Assembly: GCA_030849465.1 (NCBI GenBank)
Contig: JARVLF010000003.1
Location: forward strand, 310,001-374,000
DNA from: Moesziomyces globuligerus
Taxonomy: Eukaryota > Basidiomycota > Ustilaginomycetes > Ustilaginales > Ustilaginaceae
Reading direction: 5' to 3'
Length of the DNA: 64,000 nucleotides
The notes under the pieces were generated by a model. The model was not told the origin of the DNA. It did not search any database and worked only from the letters and a program-made list of their open reading frames with translations. A program made the position numbers and the translations under genes. Shown here piece by piece: positions 50,173-60,162 of the stretch (its first letter is position 1; every line of letters starts with the position of its first letter).

Positions 50173-50227
50173 GCATACCATGCGCCTGGCGACTGCATTT
50201 TAAATTGCGAATCAAGCATCACGAACC

Positions 50228-52573
50228 ATGCCGCCTCGAACCACCAACAAGAGCATCCCTGTCCCGCGTGACCAAGCCAGAGGCTCGGGTCGCGGTGACC
50301 AGCAGCAGGCGGCATGGAGGAGCAGCCTTGACTTGGTGTGGTCCTACTCGCGGTCGCAGGCATTCTACGGCAACAACATCGCAACCTCGCCCTCCTTCGT
50401 AGAGAGTCGCTGGGCTGGACGCGATCCCGAGGAAGGCGACAGCATTTACGAGGACGACGAAGACGACCTCCTCTCCGGCGAAGAGAGCACCGACTACGAC
50501 GGCAACACCTCGCACTCTCGCGCAGGCACCGATGCCGACACTGACGATGCCTCCATCGCAAGTGATGCCCGCTTCGGTCCCTCGGACGAATACGACTGGC
50601 AAGGCGAAGCTTTACCTCCCAACGCCACCCAACGGACACGGCGGCGCTCAAAGGTCAGAGATAGGCGGCTCGAACAGCTCGAGAGCGCAGATGAGGACGA
50701 ACGCTCCAGGAGCCGTAGCAGGAGCCCCAAGCGTCTCGTCGGTCCTCGCGAACGCGCTTCCAACAGCAGGCTCAACCCCAACCGATCGCACAACGACCCC
50801 AATCGCAGATCCCAGCACTCTTCCACCTCCACCTACTCTGCTCCCGGCGACGTCCTTCGTGATCCATTTGCCGAAGACGAAGCGCAGCTCGTCGACCACC
50901 ACCGGCATGCAAAGTATTCCGAGGTCAGCCCCCTCCTTTCCAACGACCGCACCTCGGACACCAGCCCGTCCAGGCGCAAATCCGCCTCGTACGGCGCAGT
51001 TCGTCGCCACTCGGGATCTGGTGCGCTCTCTCATCGCTCCGATTCCGGCTTGCAACACTTGCACGAGGCCGGCACCAGCACACTCCTTCAGTCCTGGTTC
51101 AACACGGTCAACGCGCTCGTCGGCGTAGGCATCCTTGCTTTACCTCTCGCCTTTTCCTATGCCGGCTGGTTCGGAGGCCCTCTCCTCTTCCTCGTCTGTG
51201 GACTGCTGACCAACTACACGGGCAAGGTCCTCGCCAAGATCATGGCCAAGGAGCCCTCACTCCGAACGTACGCAGACATCGGCAGCTACGCCTTTGGCCC
51301 TTCGGCCCGCATCCTCATCAGTCTCTTCTTCTGCTTGGAGCTCTGGGCTGTCTCGGTTGCGCTCATCATCCTCTTTGGCGATTCCATGTCTGCCATCTTC
51401 CCGGACGTCGCTCCCTCGGCGTTCAAGATGATCGGCTACCTCATCGTCCTCCCCTCGGTCTTCCTCCCGCTCAAATTCTTGTCTCCCATCTCGGTCATCG
51501 GCATCGTCTCCACCTTCACGCTCGTCGTAGTCGTCATCAGCGACGGCCTCATCAAGAGGCAGGCGCCTGGCAGCCTCTGGGAGATGGCGCCTACCACACT
51601 CGGACCGCGCTGGAATCGGCTGCCGCTGAGCTTCGGCCTCATCATGTCCGGTTTCTCGTCGCACCCCATTATCCCGTCGCTGGTGCGCGACATGAAGGAC
51701 CCGTCCCAATTCCCGCGCATGCTCAATCTCGCCTACGTCGCAGCGACTGTGCTGTACCTCGGAATGGGCATGGTCGGCTACGCCATGTTTGGCGTCAGCG
51801 TGTCCGACGAGATCACCAAAGACCTGGCGCGCACACCGGGCTTCCCTGTGGTGCTCAACAGCATCGCCATCTGGCTGATCGTCATCAACCCGCTCTCCAA
51901 GTTCGCCCTCGCCACACGGCCGATTCAGACGACATTCGAGATCCTGCTCGGCATTGACGACCAGACCGCCGCCAGGATGGAGTTGCGCAAGCGCAGACGC
52001 AGCTCCGCAGCGCGCTCCATCCCCAAGGCGCAGTCCGCCAAGCCCAGCACAGATGCACAGGACACGGAGGATCGGTCGCGCTTGACCACCGAGGCGACAG
52101 GCGCTCCGCTGTCCGTCTCGCCCAACCAGCGCGTCTCATTCGCCACTCCTCATGGCGCTGCTCAGGGCTCTGCGCCACCCGGGACCAACAACGCTGCGCT
52201 CCGCGCCGAATTGGAAGCGGCGGCAGCCGGTGCGACGGAAGACAATCCGCTGGCGGGATCGGCCGTGTCGATGCGCGCGGCCGAAGCGGCGCAGAAGCTA
52301 TCGCCGCGTGCGCGGCGCAATTGCCAGATCGCACTCAAGATTGGGTTGACTGCCCTCATCGCCGTCACGGCGGTGGTGTTGCCCGGATTTGAGCGGGTGA
52401 TGGCGTTCTTGGGCGCGTTCCTCGCGTTCGCAACGTGCGTCTTTGGTCCGCTGCTGGCCAACCTCAGGCTGTTCGCTGGCGAGATGCGGCGCTGGCGCAT
52501 CGCGCTCGACATCCTCATCCTCGCCATTTCAGCGATCATGGCCACCACGGGCACGGTGTGGGCTTTCCTCTAG
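50228..52573 (+). CDS. Vacuolar amino-acid transporter, AAAP/Avt family
   Basis: This 781-aa protein starts at ACCATGCC. A hydrophilic N-terminus of about 280 residues, rich in Ser, Arg and Asp/Glu, precedes the first membrane segment. The AAAP core starts with STLLQSWFNTVNALVGVGILALPLAF, the hallmark of Avt1-type transporters, and continues with GLLTNYTGKVLAK. About 11 membrane segments are visible. A long cytosolic insertion (about residues 580-700) rich in Ala/Ser/Arg splits the last third from the final two or three helices. Avt1 relatives load neutral amino acids into the vacuole. The family is clear; the precise orthologue (Avt1 or Avt3/4) is not settled. Confidence 0.9.
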   Translation: MPPRTTNKSIPVPRDQARGSGRGDQQQAAWRSSLDLVWSYSRSQAFYGNNIATSPSFVESRWAGRDPEEGDSIYEDDEDDLLSGEESTDYDGNTSHSRAGTDADTDDASIASDARFGPSDEYDWQGEALPPNATQRTRRRSKVRDRRLEQLESADEDERSRSRSRSPKRLVGPRERASNSRLNPNRSHNDPNRRSQHSSTSTYSAPGDVLRDPFAEDEAQLVDHHRHAKYSEVSPLLSNDRTSDTSPSRRKSASYGAVRRHSGSGALSHRSDSGLQHLHEAGTSTLLQSWFNTVNALVGVGILALPLAFSYAGWFGGPLLFLVCGLLTNYTGKVLAKIMAKEPSLRTYADIGSYAFGPSARILISLFFCLELWAVSVALIILFGDSMSAIFPDVAPSAFKMIGYLIVLPSVFLPLKFLSPISVIGIVSTFTLVVVVISDGLIKRQAPGSLWEMAPTTLGPRWNRLPLSFGLIMSGFSSHPIIPSLVRDMKDPSQFPRMLNLAYVAATVLYLGMGMVGYAMFGVSVSDEITKDLARTPGFPVVLNSIAIWLIVINPLSKFALATRPIQTTFEILLGIDDQTAARMELRKRRRSSAARSIPKAQSAKPSTDAQDTEDRSRLTTEATGAPLSVSPNQRVSFATPHGAAQGSAPPGTNNAALRAELEAAAAGATEDNPLAGSAVSMRAAEAAQKLSPRARRNCQIALKIGLTALIAVTAVVLPGFERVMAFLGAFLAFATCVFGPLLANLRLFAGEMRRWRIALDILILAISAIMATTGTVWAFL

Positions 52574-52672
52574 CCTTTTTTGCAGCAGCAAAGTTTCTAG
52601 CTTACGGGTGCAATCAACCTAGCGCCACAGCGTACAACAACCAGCTGGAGCCTCAACGAGTGGAGTCGAAGG

Positions 52673-54736
52673 TCAGAGCTTGGTGTGGTCGAGACCGGCC
52701 CATCTGCGGAGGAGGGGAGGGGTGAGAAGGGGTAGGGTGGGAGCATTGTGATCTCTGGGTGGGATCATGTGAGCTGCGGGATGTTCGTACGAAGTGGGGT
52801 TGGAGGTGGATGGGGTGGTGAGGGAAGGGGAGAAGAGGGCGTGGCGTTGTTGGTGCATGAGAATCTGGTGGATCTGCATCCTGACGGCGTGTAGACCGTG
52901 TCTGAGGCTGGCGACTTCTTCCTGCACACGGCCTGCGTCGAAGCCGGCTTTGACCGCAGCGATGTGGCCTTCTTCGGTGCGCTTATCCAGGCTGTTGAGA
53001 CCCGAGCTGAGGCCCGCCACGGATGAAGTGAGCGAGGCGATGGCTGAGTCGAGATTGGTTCGGTCCAGCTCTCTGTCTGCCTCGACGGCCGCAGGGAAGC
53101 CGTATCCCCCGGGCGAGACACTTCCGAGGCTTCCCGCCTCGAGGGCGGCAAGCATTGCGCTGGAGCCAGAGCGTCGAGCGGTGGCACTGGCTTCGCTCAG
53201 CTGAGGTGCACGCTCGCGCGACAGTGATGGCGAAGGCACCATCCCGGCCCTTCCCGCCAGCGCAGACGGCGTGGGCGCAGATCGTGCCGCAGCTGGCGTC
53301 AAGTGTCGCGAGCCACTGCCCTCTCCCGCAGCACCCTGCGAGGCCCTCTGGGAAGGTGTGGCGAAGCCGCTTGTGGCCATCGGGTCGAACGCCAGCAGCT
53401 CGGCGTACTGCCTCCTGTTCCAAGCCTCGAGATCCATTCTCGCCACGGCCGACGCACTGTGCGCGCGCGTCTGGCGAGCTGAATAGCTCTGCTGGCTCAA
53501 CGACCGTTCCCAGTTCTGCGCGTCCAGCGGGAATTCGTCCCACTCTCCATCCACGCCGACCTGCGATCCTCTGACTCTCTGTTCCAGATCACCGGCACGC
53601 AGTTCGCCCGCCGAGCGATACCACGTACCGAGACTGTGCACGCAATCGTCGATGCGCCGTGCCTGCGCATATTGACGAGCCTCTTGCTGTTCGAGGCGCG
53701 ACTTGAGCGAGTGGTTCTCGTCGCGCAGCTGGTCGACGTGCTGCGTAAATACGCTGAAGAATGCCTTGAGCGGCTCAAACCGACAGTCGTCCTCGAGGTG
53801 GGCATGGTCGATCTGCTTTGACATGGGATTGGAGGCACGACGCAGGCGACGACGCGGACCAGTCCAGGAACAGCCGAAGGCCGAGTGCGGACACGCCACG
53901 GGCGCTTCGCTGCACTCTTCAGCAACATGAAGCGCTAAGCGGCTTTTGAGGGTGTCGAGCCCGCAGAATTCGCAGACGGCCGGCTCGGGGGAGCAGGTGG
54001 ACAGGTGGTCCTGGAGGTCGTCGAAGCAGAGTGATTCATCGCACGTGGGGCAGGTGACGGTGCGCTTGGGGCAAGTAAGGCCGTGGGATGCCCAGTCCTT
54101 GCGCATGACCTTTGCTGAGCATCCGCATCGGCGTCCCTCGGTCAGATTCTGGTCGACATACTCATAGGCGCAGTCGGAAGCGACATGTCCATGAAGCAAG
54201 TGACGTTCACATTCGTGTTGGCATCCCTTTTCCTTGTTGGGGCATCGTACACGGAGGGTGTCGACCATGTTTTTGATAAGAAGCGCCGTGGGTTGGAAAT
54301 CGGAAAAGTCGACCGGCGCTCGGCAGGTAGGACATCGCTTCGCTCGAATGGGAGAGGCATCGTCGTCAGCATCCGCGCCTGAGATGTCCTCGGAGAGGGC
54401 GGTATGGATGCACTGCTTGCAGAAGGTGTGCGAGCAGCAGCTGGAGACGAAAGGGTCGAGGAAGGGCCCGAGACAGATGGGGCAGTGGAGGAAGGCGCTG
54501 ATGCGGGCGTCGTCATCGATGTAGTCGAAGGAGTCACCGGTGGTCCAGGATATCTTCTGGATGCCGCTGCTGATGTTGCTGGCATCGGAGCGCTGGCTGA
54601 TGGACGAGGTAGCGCGCGCTCGCGAAGGGCGTGGACGTGCAGAGCGGTTGCCTGACGATCGTCTGCGGGCGATGGCGGCGGAATGCGAACGCGCGGGTGG
54701 CCCCGAGCTGGGACCAGCTTCGGACTGTTCGGGCAT
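52673..54736 (-). CDS. RING finger / TRAF-type zinc-finger protein (putative E3 ligase)
   Basis: This 687-aa protein starts at the first in-frame ATG (54736); the frame opens far upstream at TTG. A C3HC4 RING finger spans C85-C138 (CPICLGPF, CCSHTFCKQC, RCPTCRAP), with an acidic insertion ISGADADDDASP before its last zinc pair. Two to three TRAF-type zinc-finger units follow at about 160-310 (RCPNKEKGCQHECERH, CPKRTVTCPTC, CEFCGL). A coiled-coil stretch lies near 340 (QHVDQLRDENHSLKSRLEQQEARQ). The C-terminal half is Ser/Ala-rich with a second helical region near 600. RING-TRAF proteins act as ubiquitin ligases; substrates are unknown. It is convergent with the transporter, 99 bp between stops. 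Confidence 0.87.
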   Translation of the reverse strand: MPEQSEAGPSSGPPARSHSAAIARRRSSGNRSARPRPSRARATSSISQRSDASNISSGIQKISWTTGDSFDYIDDDARISAFLHCPICLGPFLDPFVSSCCSHTFCKQCIHTALSEDISGADADDDASPIRAKRCPTCRAPVDFSDFQPTALLIKNMVDTLRVRCPNKEKGCQHECERHLLHGHVASDCAYEYVDQNLTEGRRCGCSAKVMRKDWASHGLTCPKRTVTCPTCDESLCFDDLQDHLSTCSPEPAVCEFCGLDTLKSRLALHVAEECSEAPVACPHSAFGCSWTGPRRRLRRASNPMSKQIDHAHLEDDCRFEPLKAFFSVFTQHVDQLRDENHSLKSRLEQQEARQYAQARRIDDCVHSLGTWYRSAGELRAGDLEQRVRGSQVGVDGEWDEFPLDAQNWERSLSQQSYSARQTRAHSASAVARMDLEAWNRRQYAELLAFDPMATSGFATPSQRASQGAAGEGSGSRHLTPAAARSAPTPSALAGRAGMVPSPSLSRERAPQLSEASATARRSGSSAMLAALEAGSLGSVSPGGYGFPAAVEADRELDRTNLDSAIASLTSSVAGLSSGLNSLDKRTEEGHIAAVKAGFDAGRVQEEVASLRHGLHAVRMQIHQILMHQQRHALFSPSLTTPSTSNPTSYEHPAAHMIPPRDHNAPTLPLLTPPLLRRWAGLDHTKL

Positions 54737-55984
54737 AACTATGTCCAGATCCAATTGGAGCGGAGGCGAGTGGTTGTGATGGTGGATGGATGGATGGATG
54801 GAGTCGTGTGAGGAAAGGAAATCAGAACCGGCAGCTGATTGCCGTCTGCCGTATCGCGTGAATCGGCTGCACAGATGCGGAGACTGCAGCTGCGGGGGAG
54901 CAAAGTGGACCCTGAGCCGTCCGTCGAGGTGCGTTGCCAAATGTGCATGGATGAAGTGTAACACGGTCTGCTCTTTTTCGACCTCCACATGCAGCAACGT
55001 GGTTTGACGTTCCGAAGCTGCATGCTCGTGTGAACCGAGCGAGCGGGGAGACGCTGCACGCTGACGTTGGGCGTGGGTGCGGAACTATCATGAGGCCCAT
55101 CTGTTCTCGTCCCCCCCCCCCCCCTTTTGGCAAGGCTTTTCGGCACTTGTGCACGGCGCTTGTGCCATCCCCCTGCTGGTCAGCGCCAGAGCATATCATT
55201 GACTCTTGCATGTCCGCGCAGGTGTATGCGCCGGTTGAGCAGCGTTACAGCCAGCTTTGCACAGAGAAGCCGACTGGGGCCGGGACGTAAGGGCGCTAAC
55301 GTGGGGCTTGGCGATGCTGCATGCCGCGCACGGTCGCACCGATGCAAATGACGAAATGTATCATGGCCGTGCGTGCCTTGACTGTGTCAACCGGCGTCTA
55401 TTTTTTTTTCCGTGCACGAAGGCGAGGCACTATGCCTGGATTGTCTCGATCTGCATCCTCCGCACATCACTTTGTTCTGGCATGCCTCTCGAGTTTTGCC
55501 CGCTGGATCCATCGCGGTGACAGCTCAATCAGAAGCAGCAGCACTCATCCCGATGCGCGCGGACCGTGGTGGCCTGAGCTCCTCCAGAATCCCTGCTGGC
55601 CGCCTTGCAAGTCCTTGCCCCGAGCATGCACTGATGAGTGTTCCGAACGTTTCGTCTATTTTGCTCCAGATTCATCGGGAACTTTGGGCCTAGCCAGAGA
55701 CGCTTCGGTCTCACCTTGACTACGGTTGTGCCCAGAGCCAGTGCCTCGTTTGTCGAACCTCGCTCGCTCCCAGCCGCACAGCCCAGCCAGCCCCACTCCT
55801 GGTCGTAGGAAGATACTCAAGCCAAACCAGGGCTCCTTCTCCCGTTGATCGCAAGGTCGCATACCTGCCTCCTAACCACCAAGCCCCCGTCCGCTCTTCC
55901 CTTCGAAATTCCGTCTCCCTTTGCTGAGAAACCCCTCCATCTCGAGCTCCTGGCTTTTGCTGCGCGCAGCCAAGCCTGACCGCC
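54737..55984. other. Divergent promoter region, RING-TRAF / tricalbin
   Basis: About 1.25 kb, containing a C14 homopolymer at 55111-55124 and a T9 run near 55400. The tricalbin leader (55690-55984) is pyrimidine-rich. No exon or RNA gene is recognised. Confidence 0.6.
55111..55124 (+). repeat. C14 homopolymer
   Basis: Fourteen consecutive C residues in the RING-TRAF/tricalbin intergenic region. It is both a possible sequencing error site and a length-variable locus. Confidence 0.9.
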
Positions 55985-58900
55985 ATGTCCCAGCATCATC
56001 CCGGAGAGGGCTGGTCGGACCGCAACCCCGTTCCCACCGTACAGCAGTACAGGGAACAGCAGGAGCAGCTTCGTGCCGCCACTGCCCACGACAATGCGTC
56101 CAAGCTTGCTAGCTCTGAAGCTGACGAGGCCGCGCCCGTGACGACGACCGGCGCTGCTCCTGCCATTCAAGGCTCGCTCGATGGCCTCAGGCAGCGCAAG
56201 AGCACTTCCACGGCTCCCGCTCAGTCTGCCAACGGCGCTAGTATCGACTCCAACGCATCCAGGCCACCCAAGACGGATGAGCCCGACCAGGCCCCAGGTG
56301 GAGGCGCTGAGGAGAAAGAGCGCATCAAGAAAGCCTACGCCCCCAAGGGCAAGGCCAACGAGTTTGAGGAAAAGGGCGAGCGCATCGTCACCGATCCTAC
56401 CACCGGCGGCGAGGTCCAGATCCGCGATGCCTCTGAGAACGCCAAGATCAACCCGGACAAGCTCGACTCTCGATACGGCCCCGGCTTCTCCTCCAACATC
56501 CCCAAGGATCCCTCCAAACATCACCCGCTCCACACGTCTCCCAACCCGGCCGAACCTTCCAACATCCTCCTCCACCGCTTCCCGGAGCCCGTCAATTCCG
56601 ACGCCATGAAGCGCATGCAGGCTGCCTTCAACCAGCTTGCCATCGGTCTCGGTGGCTCGCTTGCTCTGATCTGGTTCTTCGTCGCCTTCGGCAACGGCTG
56701 GTGGCGATTCTTCCTGCGCACCTCCGTCATCCTCGCTGTAGGCTTCTGTGGCTGGACCGGCCTGCATCTGCAGACCCGCAAGATTGAAAAGGAGCACGAG
56801 GCCATTCGTGCCGAGATGCACAAGCAGCGCGGACAGCAGCTTTCGCCTCCCATGCCCGAGAGCGTCGAGTGGCTCAACGCCGCTATCGCATGCATCTGGA
56901 AGCAGATCAATCCCGACATGTTTGTGGGCATTGCCGACATGGTCGAGGACATTATGCAGCAATCGCTGCCTGGCTTTGTCGACGCGGTCAAGATCGACGA
57001 CATTGGCATCGGTGACAACCCTTTCCGCCTCGTCGCCATGCGCGGTCTCGCCGACATGATGAGCGACAAGGAATACCCTCGCGAGGAGTGGATCACCCAG
57101 GGCAAGGTGGTTACCGACGACAAGGCCGAGAAGAAGAGCGACGCTCAAAAGGCTCTCGAAGCCGAAAAGGACTCGGACGGCGATGGCGTTCCGGACGAAG
57201 ACGAATCCGGCGACTTCCTCAACTACGAGGTCTCCTTCAGCTACTCGGCCCGCCCGGGTCAGTCGAACAAGGACCGCGCTTCCAACATCCACCTCATGAT
57301 TCAGTTCTTCGTCGGTGCCTACGACCTCTTCCAGATTCCGCTGCCTATCTGGATCCAGATCGAGCACATCTCTGGTACCGTCCGATTGCGCGCACAGATC
57401 GTTCAGCAGGCGCCCTACATCCGCAACCTTACCTTCAGCCTGATGGGCGTGCCCAAGGTCGAGATCTCGGCCATCCCCATGGTCAAGGCGCTCCCCAACG
57501 TGCTCGATCTCCCGCTCATCTCGGGCTTCGTCCAGTCATCCATCGCCGCCGCCGCCAACATGTACGTGGCACCGAAGAGCATGACGCTCAACATGGCCCA
57601 GATGCTCTCGGGTGACGGTATCAAGAAGGACACTGATGCCGTCGGCGTGCTCGTCGTCGATATCGAGTACGGTGAAGGCCTCAGTGCGCAGGATGCAAAC
57701 GGAAAGAGCGACCCGTACGTCGTGCTCTCGTTCGCCAAGTTCGGTCGCCCGCTCTACAGCTCGCGCATCATCTTTGAGGATCTCAACCCTGTCTGGCACG
57801 AGACCGCCTTCCTGCTCGTCACCAAGGACGACATTCGCGCAAACGAGTCGCTGTCCATCCAGCTCTGGGACTCGGACGCACGCACTGCCGACGACATTGT
57901 GGGCCGTGTCAACAAGCCGCTTCAGGACCTCGTGCGCGACGCCAACCACCCGCAGGACCGCAAGGACAAGCTGATGGGCTTCGAAGACGCCGACGACATG
58001 CCCGGCACGCTCAAGTGGAAGGTCGCTTTCTACGAGAAGGCCGACTTCAACAAGGCGCTCGTACCCAAGAAGAAGCAGGAGGAGATGACCAAGGTGGAGA
58101 AGGAGACGCAGCGCGAGGCCTCTGCCATCGACTCGGCCGCCGAAGCCACCGCTCTCCACTGCCCGCCCGACCCGGAGTACCCGTCGGGTATCCTGAGTAT
58201 CATCGTGCACCACATCTCCGGCCTCGAGAACCGCGACGTCGAAAAGGGCGTCATGGGCAAGGAGCGAGAGGGCAGCTACGGTCAGGACGTGGATGCCAAG
58301 GCGGGCGAGGGCAAGGCACTGCCCAGCGGCTACGTCGAATTCATCGTCAACGACGACATCGTGTACAAGACGCGCGTCAAGCAGTATACCAACATGCCCT
58401 TCTACGAGGCCGGCACCGAAGTCTTCATCCGCGACTGGACGCGCACCGAGGTGCGCCTCGCGGTCCGAGATGCGCGTCTGCGCGAACACGACCCGATCAT
58501 GGGCATCGTCGCCATGGACCTCACCGAACTCTTCAGCGAGTCGTCCCAGGTCTCCCAGTCGTTCTCCCTGCAGGACGGCGTCGGCTTCGGCAAGGTCCAT
58601 GCCAGTCTGGTCTTCCGCAGCATCAAGGCTCAGCTGCCCAAGGCGCTGCTCGGCTGGGACACCGCTACGGTTGAATTGCTCTCCGAGGTGCAGATCGAGG
58701 CCGACGAGAAGCTCAAGTCCAAGAAGATCAAGGTCTCGACCGGCGACGACACCAAGAAGATCTACCCCGATCAGCACGTTGAGGCGGGTGAGGATGCGCT
58801 CGTTCGCCTTCCTGTGTACGACCGCTACAGCTCGCTCCTCACCTTCGACCTGGGCGGCGGAGGCCTGTCGGTCGGTCCGCTCGGTGGGAAGCCAGATGCA

Positions 58901-59413
58901 GTGGCTGTGGCCGCGCTTTGCGACATTCCCGACGGCGAGGTGGTGGATCTGGAGCTTGACCTGATCGCGGGCGACAATCTGGGCACGCTCAAGCGCAACT
59001 ACATCGACGAACAGACGCGCAAGACGCACCCCTTCGAGGTGGTCGGCAAGCTGCGTGTCAAGGTGCGCGTCGATGCTGGTCTGGATGACGACCACCTCAA
59101 CTTGGTTGACCACAGCTCTGGCCGAAAGGACCGCCACGAGTTCGAGGTGTACAACCGCCTCGAGGGCATGCCCAACCGTGCTGTGCAGAACTCGCACGCC
59201 AACGACGACGGCGTCATCGATCGCAAGGAACAGAAGCAGATCAACCGCGCAAAGTCCGAGGCCCTCCACTCGAGACACCGCGGCGTCATGGGATACGGTG
59301 GCGCGAGGACCGCCGTCTGGGCCAAGGATGGCATTCGTGACCGCATCCGCCGCACCACAGACAAACTGCGCGGCAAGAAGGGCCGCGACCAGACCATCAA
59401 GTCGGAGGCCTGA
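55985..59413 (+). CDS. Tricalbin-like lipid-transfer protein (SMP + multiple C2 domains)
   Basis: This 1142-aa protein starts at GCCATGTCC. A disordered N-terminus (1-200) is followed by a hydrophobic hairpin at about 216-262 that should sit in the ER membrane. The SMP lipid-binding domain spans about 291-545 (ESVEWLNAAIACIWKQINPD, GDFLNYEVSFSY, PIWIQIEHISGTVRLRAQI). C2-1 is at about 554-680 (NGKSDPYVVLSF, LNPVWHETAFLLV), C2-2 at about 735-880, and a third degenerate C2 is likely near 960-1060. Tricalbins tether ER to plasma membrane and move lipids. Two oddities are a DSDGDGVPDEDESGD acidic loop inside the SMP (397-410), resembling a calcium-binding repeat, and an EF-hand-like ANDDGVIDRKE near the C-terminus. 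Confidence 0.92.
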   Translation: MSQHHPGEGWSDRNPVPTVQQYREQQEQLRAATAHDNASKLASSEADEAAPVTTTGAAPAIQGSLDGLRQRKSTSTAPAQSANGASIDSNASRPPKTDEPDQAPGGGAEEKERIKKAYAPKGKANEFEEKGERIVTDPTTGGEVQIRDASENAKINPDKLDSRYGPGFSSNIPKDPSKHHPLHTSPNPAEPSNILLHRFPEPVNSDAMKRMQAAFNQLAIGLGGSLALIWFFVAFGNGWWRFFLRTSVILAVGFCGWTGLHLQTRKIEKEHEAIRAEMHKQRGQQLSPPMPESVEWLNAAIACIWKQINPDMFVGIADMVEDIMQQSLPGFVDAVKIDDIGIGDNPFRLVAMRGLADMMSDKEYPREEWITQGKVVTDDKAEKKSDAQKALEAEKDSDGDGVPDEDESGDFLNYEVSFSYSARPGQSNKDRASNIHLMIQFFVGAYDLFQIPLPIWIQIEHISGTVRLRAQIVQQAPYIRNLTFSLMGVPKVEISAIPMVKALPNVLDLPLISGFVQSSIAAAANMYVAPKSMTLNMAQMLSGDGIKKDTDAVGVLVVDIEYGEGLSAQDANGKSDPYVVLSFAKFGRPLYSSRIIFEDLNPVWHETAFLLVTKDDIRANESLSIQLWDSDARTADDIVGRVNKPLQDLVRDANHPQDRKDKLMGFEDADDMPGTLKWKVAFYEKADFNKALVPKKKQEEMTKVEKETQREASAIDSAAEATALHCPPDPEYPSGILSIIVHHISGLENRDVEKGVMGKEREGSYGQDVDAKAGEGKALPSGYVEFIVNDDIVYKTRVKQYTNMPFYEAGTEVFIRDWTRTEVRLAVRDARLREHDPIMGIVAMDLTELFSESSQVSQSFSLQDGVGFGKVHASLVFRSIKAQLPKALLGWDTATVELLSEVQIEADEKLKSKKIKVSTGDDTKKIYPDQHVEAGEDALVRLPVYDRYSSLLTFDLGGGGLSVGPLGGKPDAVAVAALCDIPDGEVVDLELDLIAGDNLGTLKRNYIDEQTRKTHPFEVVGKLRVKVRVDAGLDDDHLNLVDHSSGRKDRHEFEVYNRLEGMPNRAVQNSHANDDGVIDRKEQKQINRAKSEALHSRHRGVMGYGGARTAVWAKDGIRDRIRRTTDKLRGKKGRDQTIKSEA

Positions 59414-60162
59414 GCCTGTATCCAGCTCCTCCTCCTCATTCCTCACCTCTTCCCTGCGCAGATCCTGCCCTGTGGGCGTGACTCTTCCTGTCTATCCAAG
59501 TGTAAATGTCTACTGAGCTTAGGACCCGAGCCGTGGTTCGCAACTGCAATCAATTGTTCCTCGCCGAGACTGCCACGAGCTGCTCCTTCCTCTCCATGAT
59601 GAAGCCGGCTGTTTTGTGAGTGGAGGATCGAGTCATGTCGAGAATGCTCGAACGAGGGGTGCGCGCATGACGGCTTTGTCGGACGGCGTGTGTGACTACA
59701 CTTTTGTAGGCACACCTATGGCATTCAGAAGCGATGGTGGGGGTGAAGTGCGGGCGTGACTCGAATCGCTAGGCGAGCGTAGGGCACGCGGCGTTGGACC
59801 CTGAGTCACCGACTGCATGCACGGTGTTTCTGACAGCTGAGTCGGAGCCGGTGCGTGGGGGCGTCAATTTAGAGCTCGTCGGTTGCGGCTGAGGCTGTTC
59901 CGCACGCTCGACTCGGCTCGACGTGTGGTGTGAGAGGATGCCGATCCACACCCATCGCCCAACCGAGGTCCGGCGGGAAGGTTCGTTTCCGCCGGCCAGC
60001 GCTTGTCTGAACGGCCAGATGCGCCGTCCAATAAGCGCACCTCCGACCCAGCTGCGCACCGAGATTAGCGCACCGAGATTAGCGGGCATAGATAGGCAGG
60101 ACGCCGCACATACATAATGCGCTCGAGTCCACCTCCCTTGCTGTCTCGACAACATCAAGACC
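59414..60162. other. Intergenic region, tricalbin / RimJ-type GNAT
   Basis: 3' flank of tricalbin and promoter of the GNAT gene, with a CCAAT motif at about 60028 and a 14-bp tandem repeat at 60054-60081. No gene is recognised. Confidence 0.6.
60054..60081 (+). repeat. 14-bp tandem repeat, two perfect copies
   Basis: GCGCACCGAGATTA occurs twice in direct succession, ending 81 bp upstream of the GNAT start codon. Its position in the core promoter or leader could make it a repeated protein-binding site. Confidence 0.85.

Larger units (their letters stand above)
49249..50227. other. Intergenic region upstream of the Avt-type transporter
   Basis: About 1 kb. It holds a CA run (49708-49717), a TACTGTACAGTACTGT palindrome and a pure pyrimidine tract (both listed separately). 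No gene is recognised. Confidence 0.6.

Noticed and set aside
57536..59446. 636-codon minus-strand frame over the tricalbin gene
   Set aside because: Antisense shadow with Leu/Val/Ala/Asp/Glu-rich composition and no known fold.
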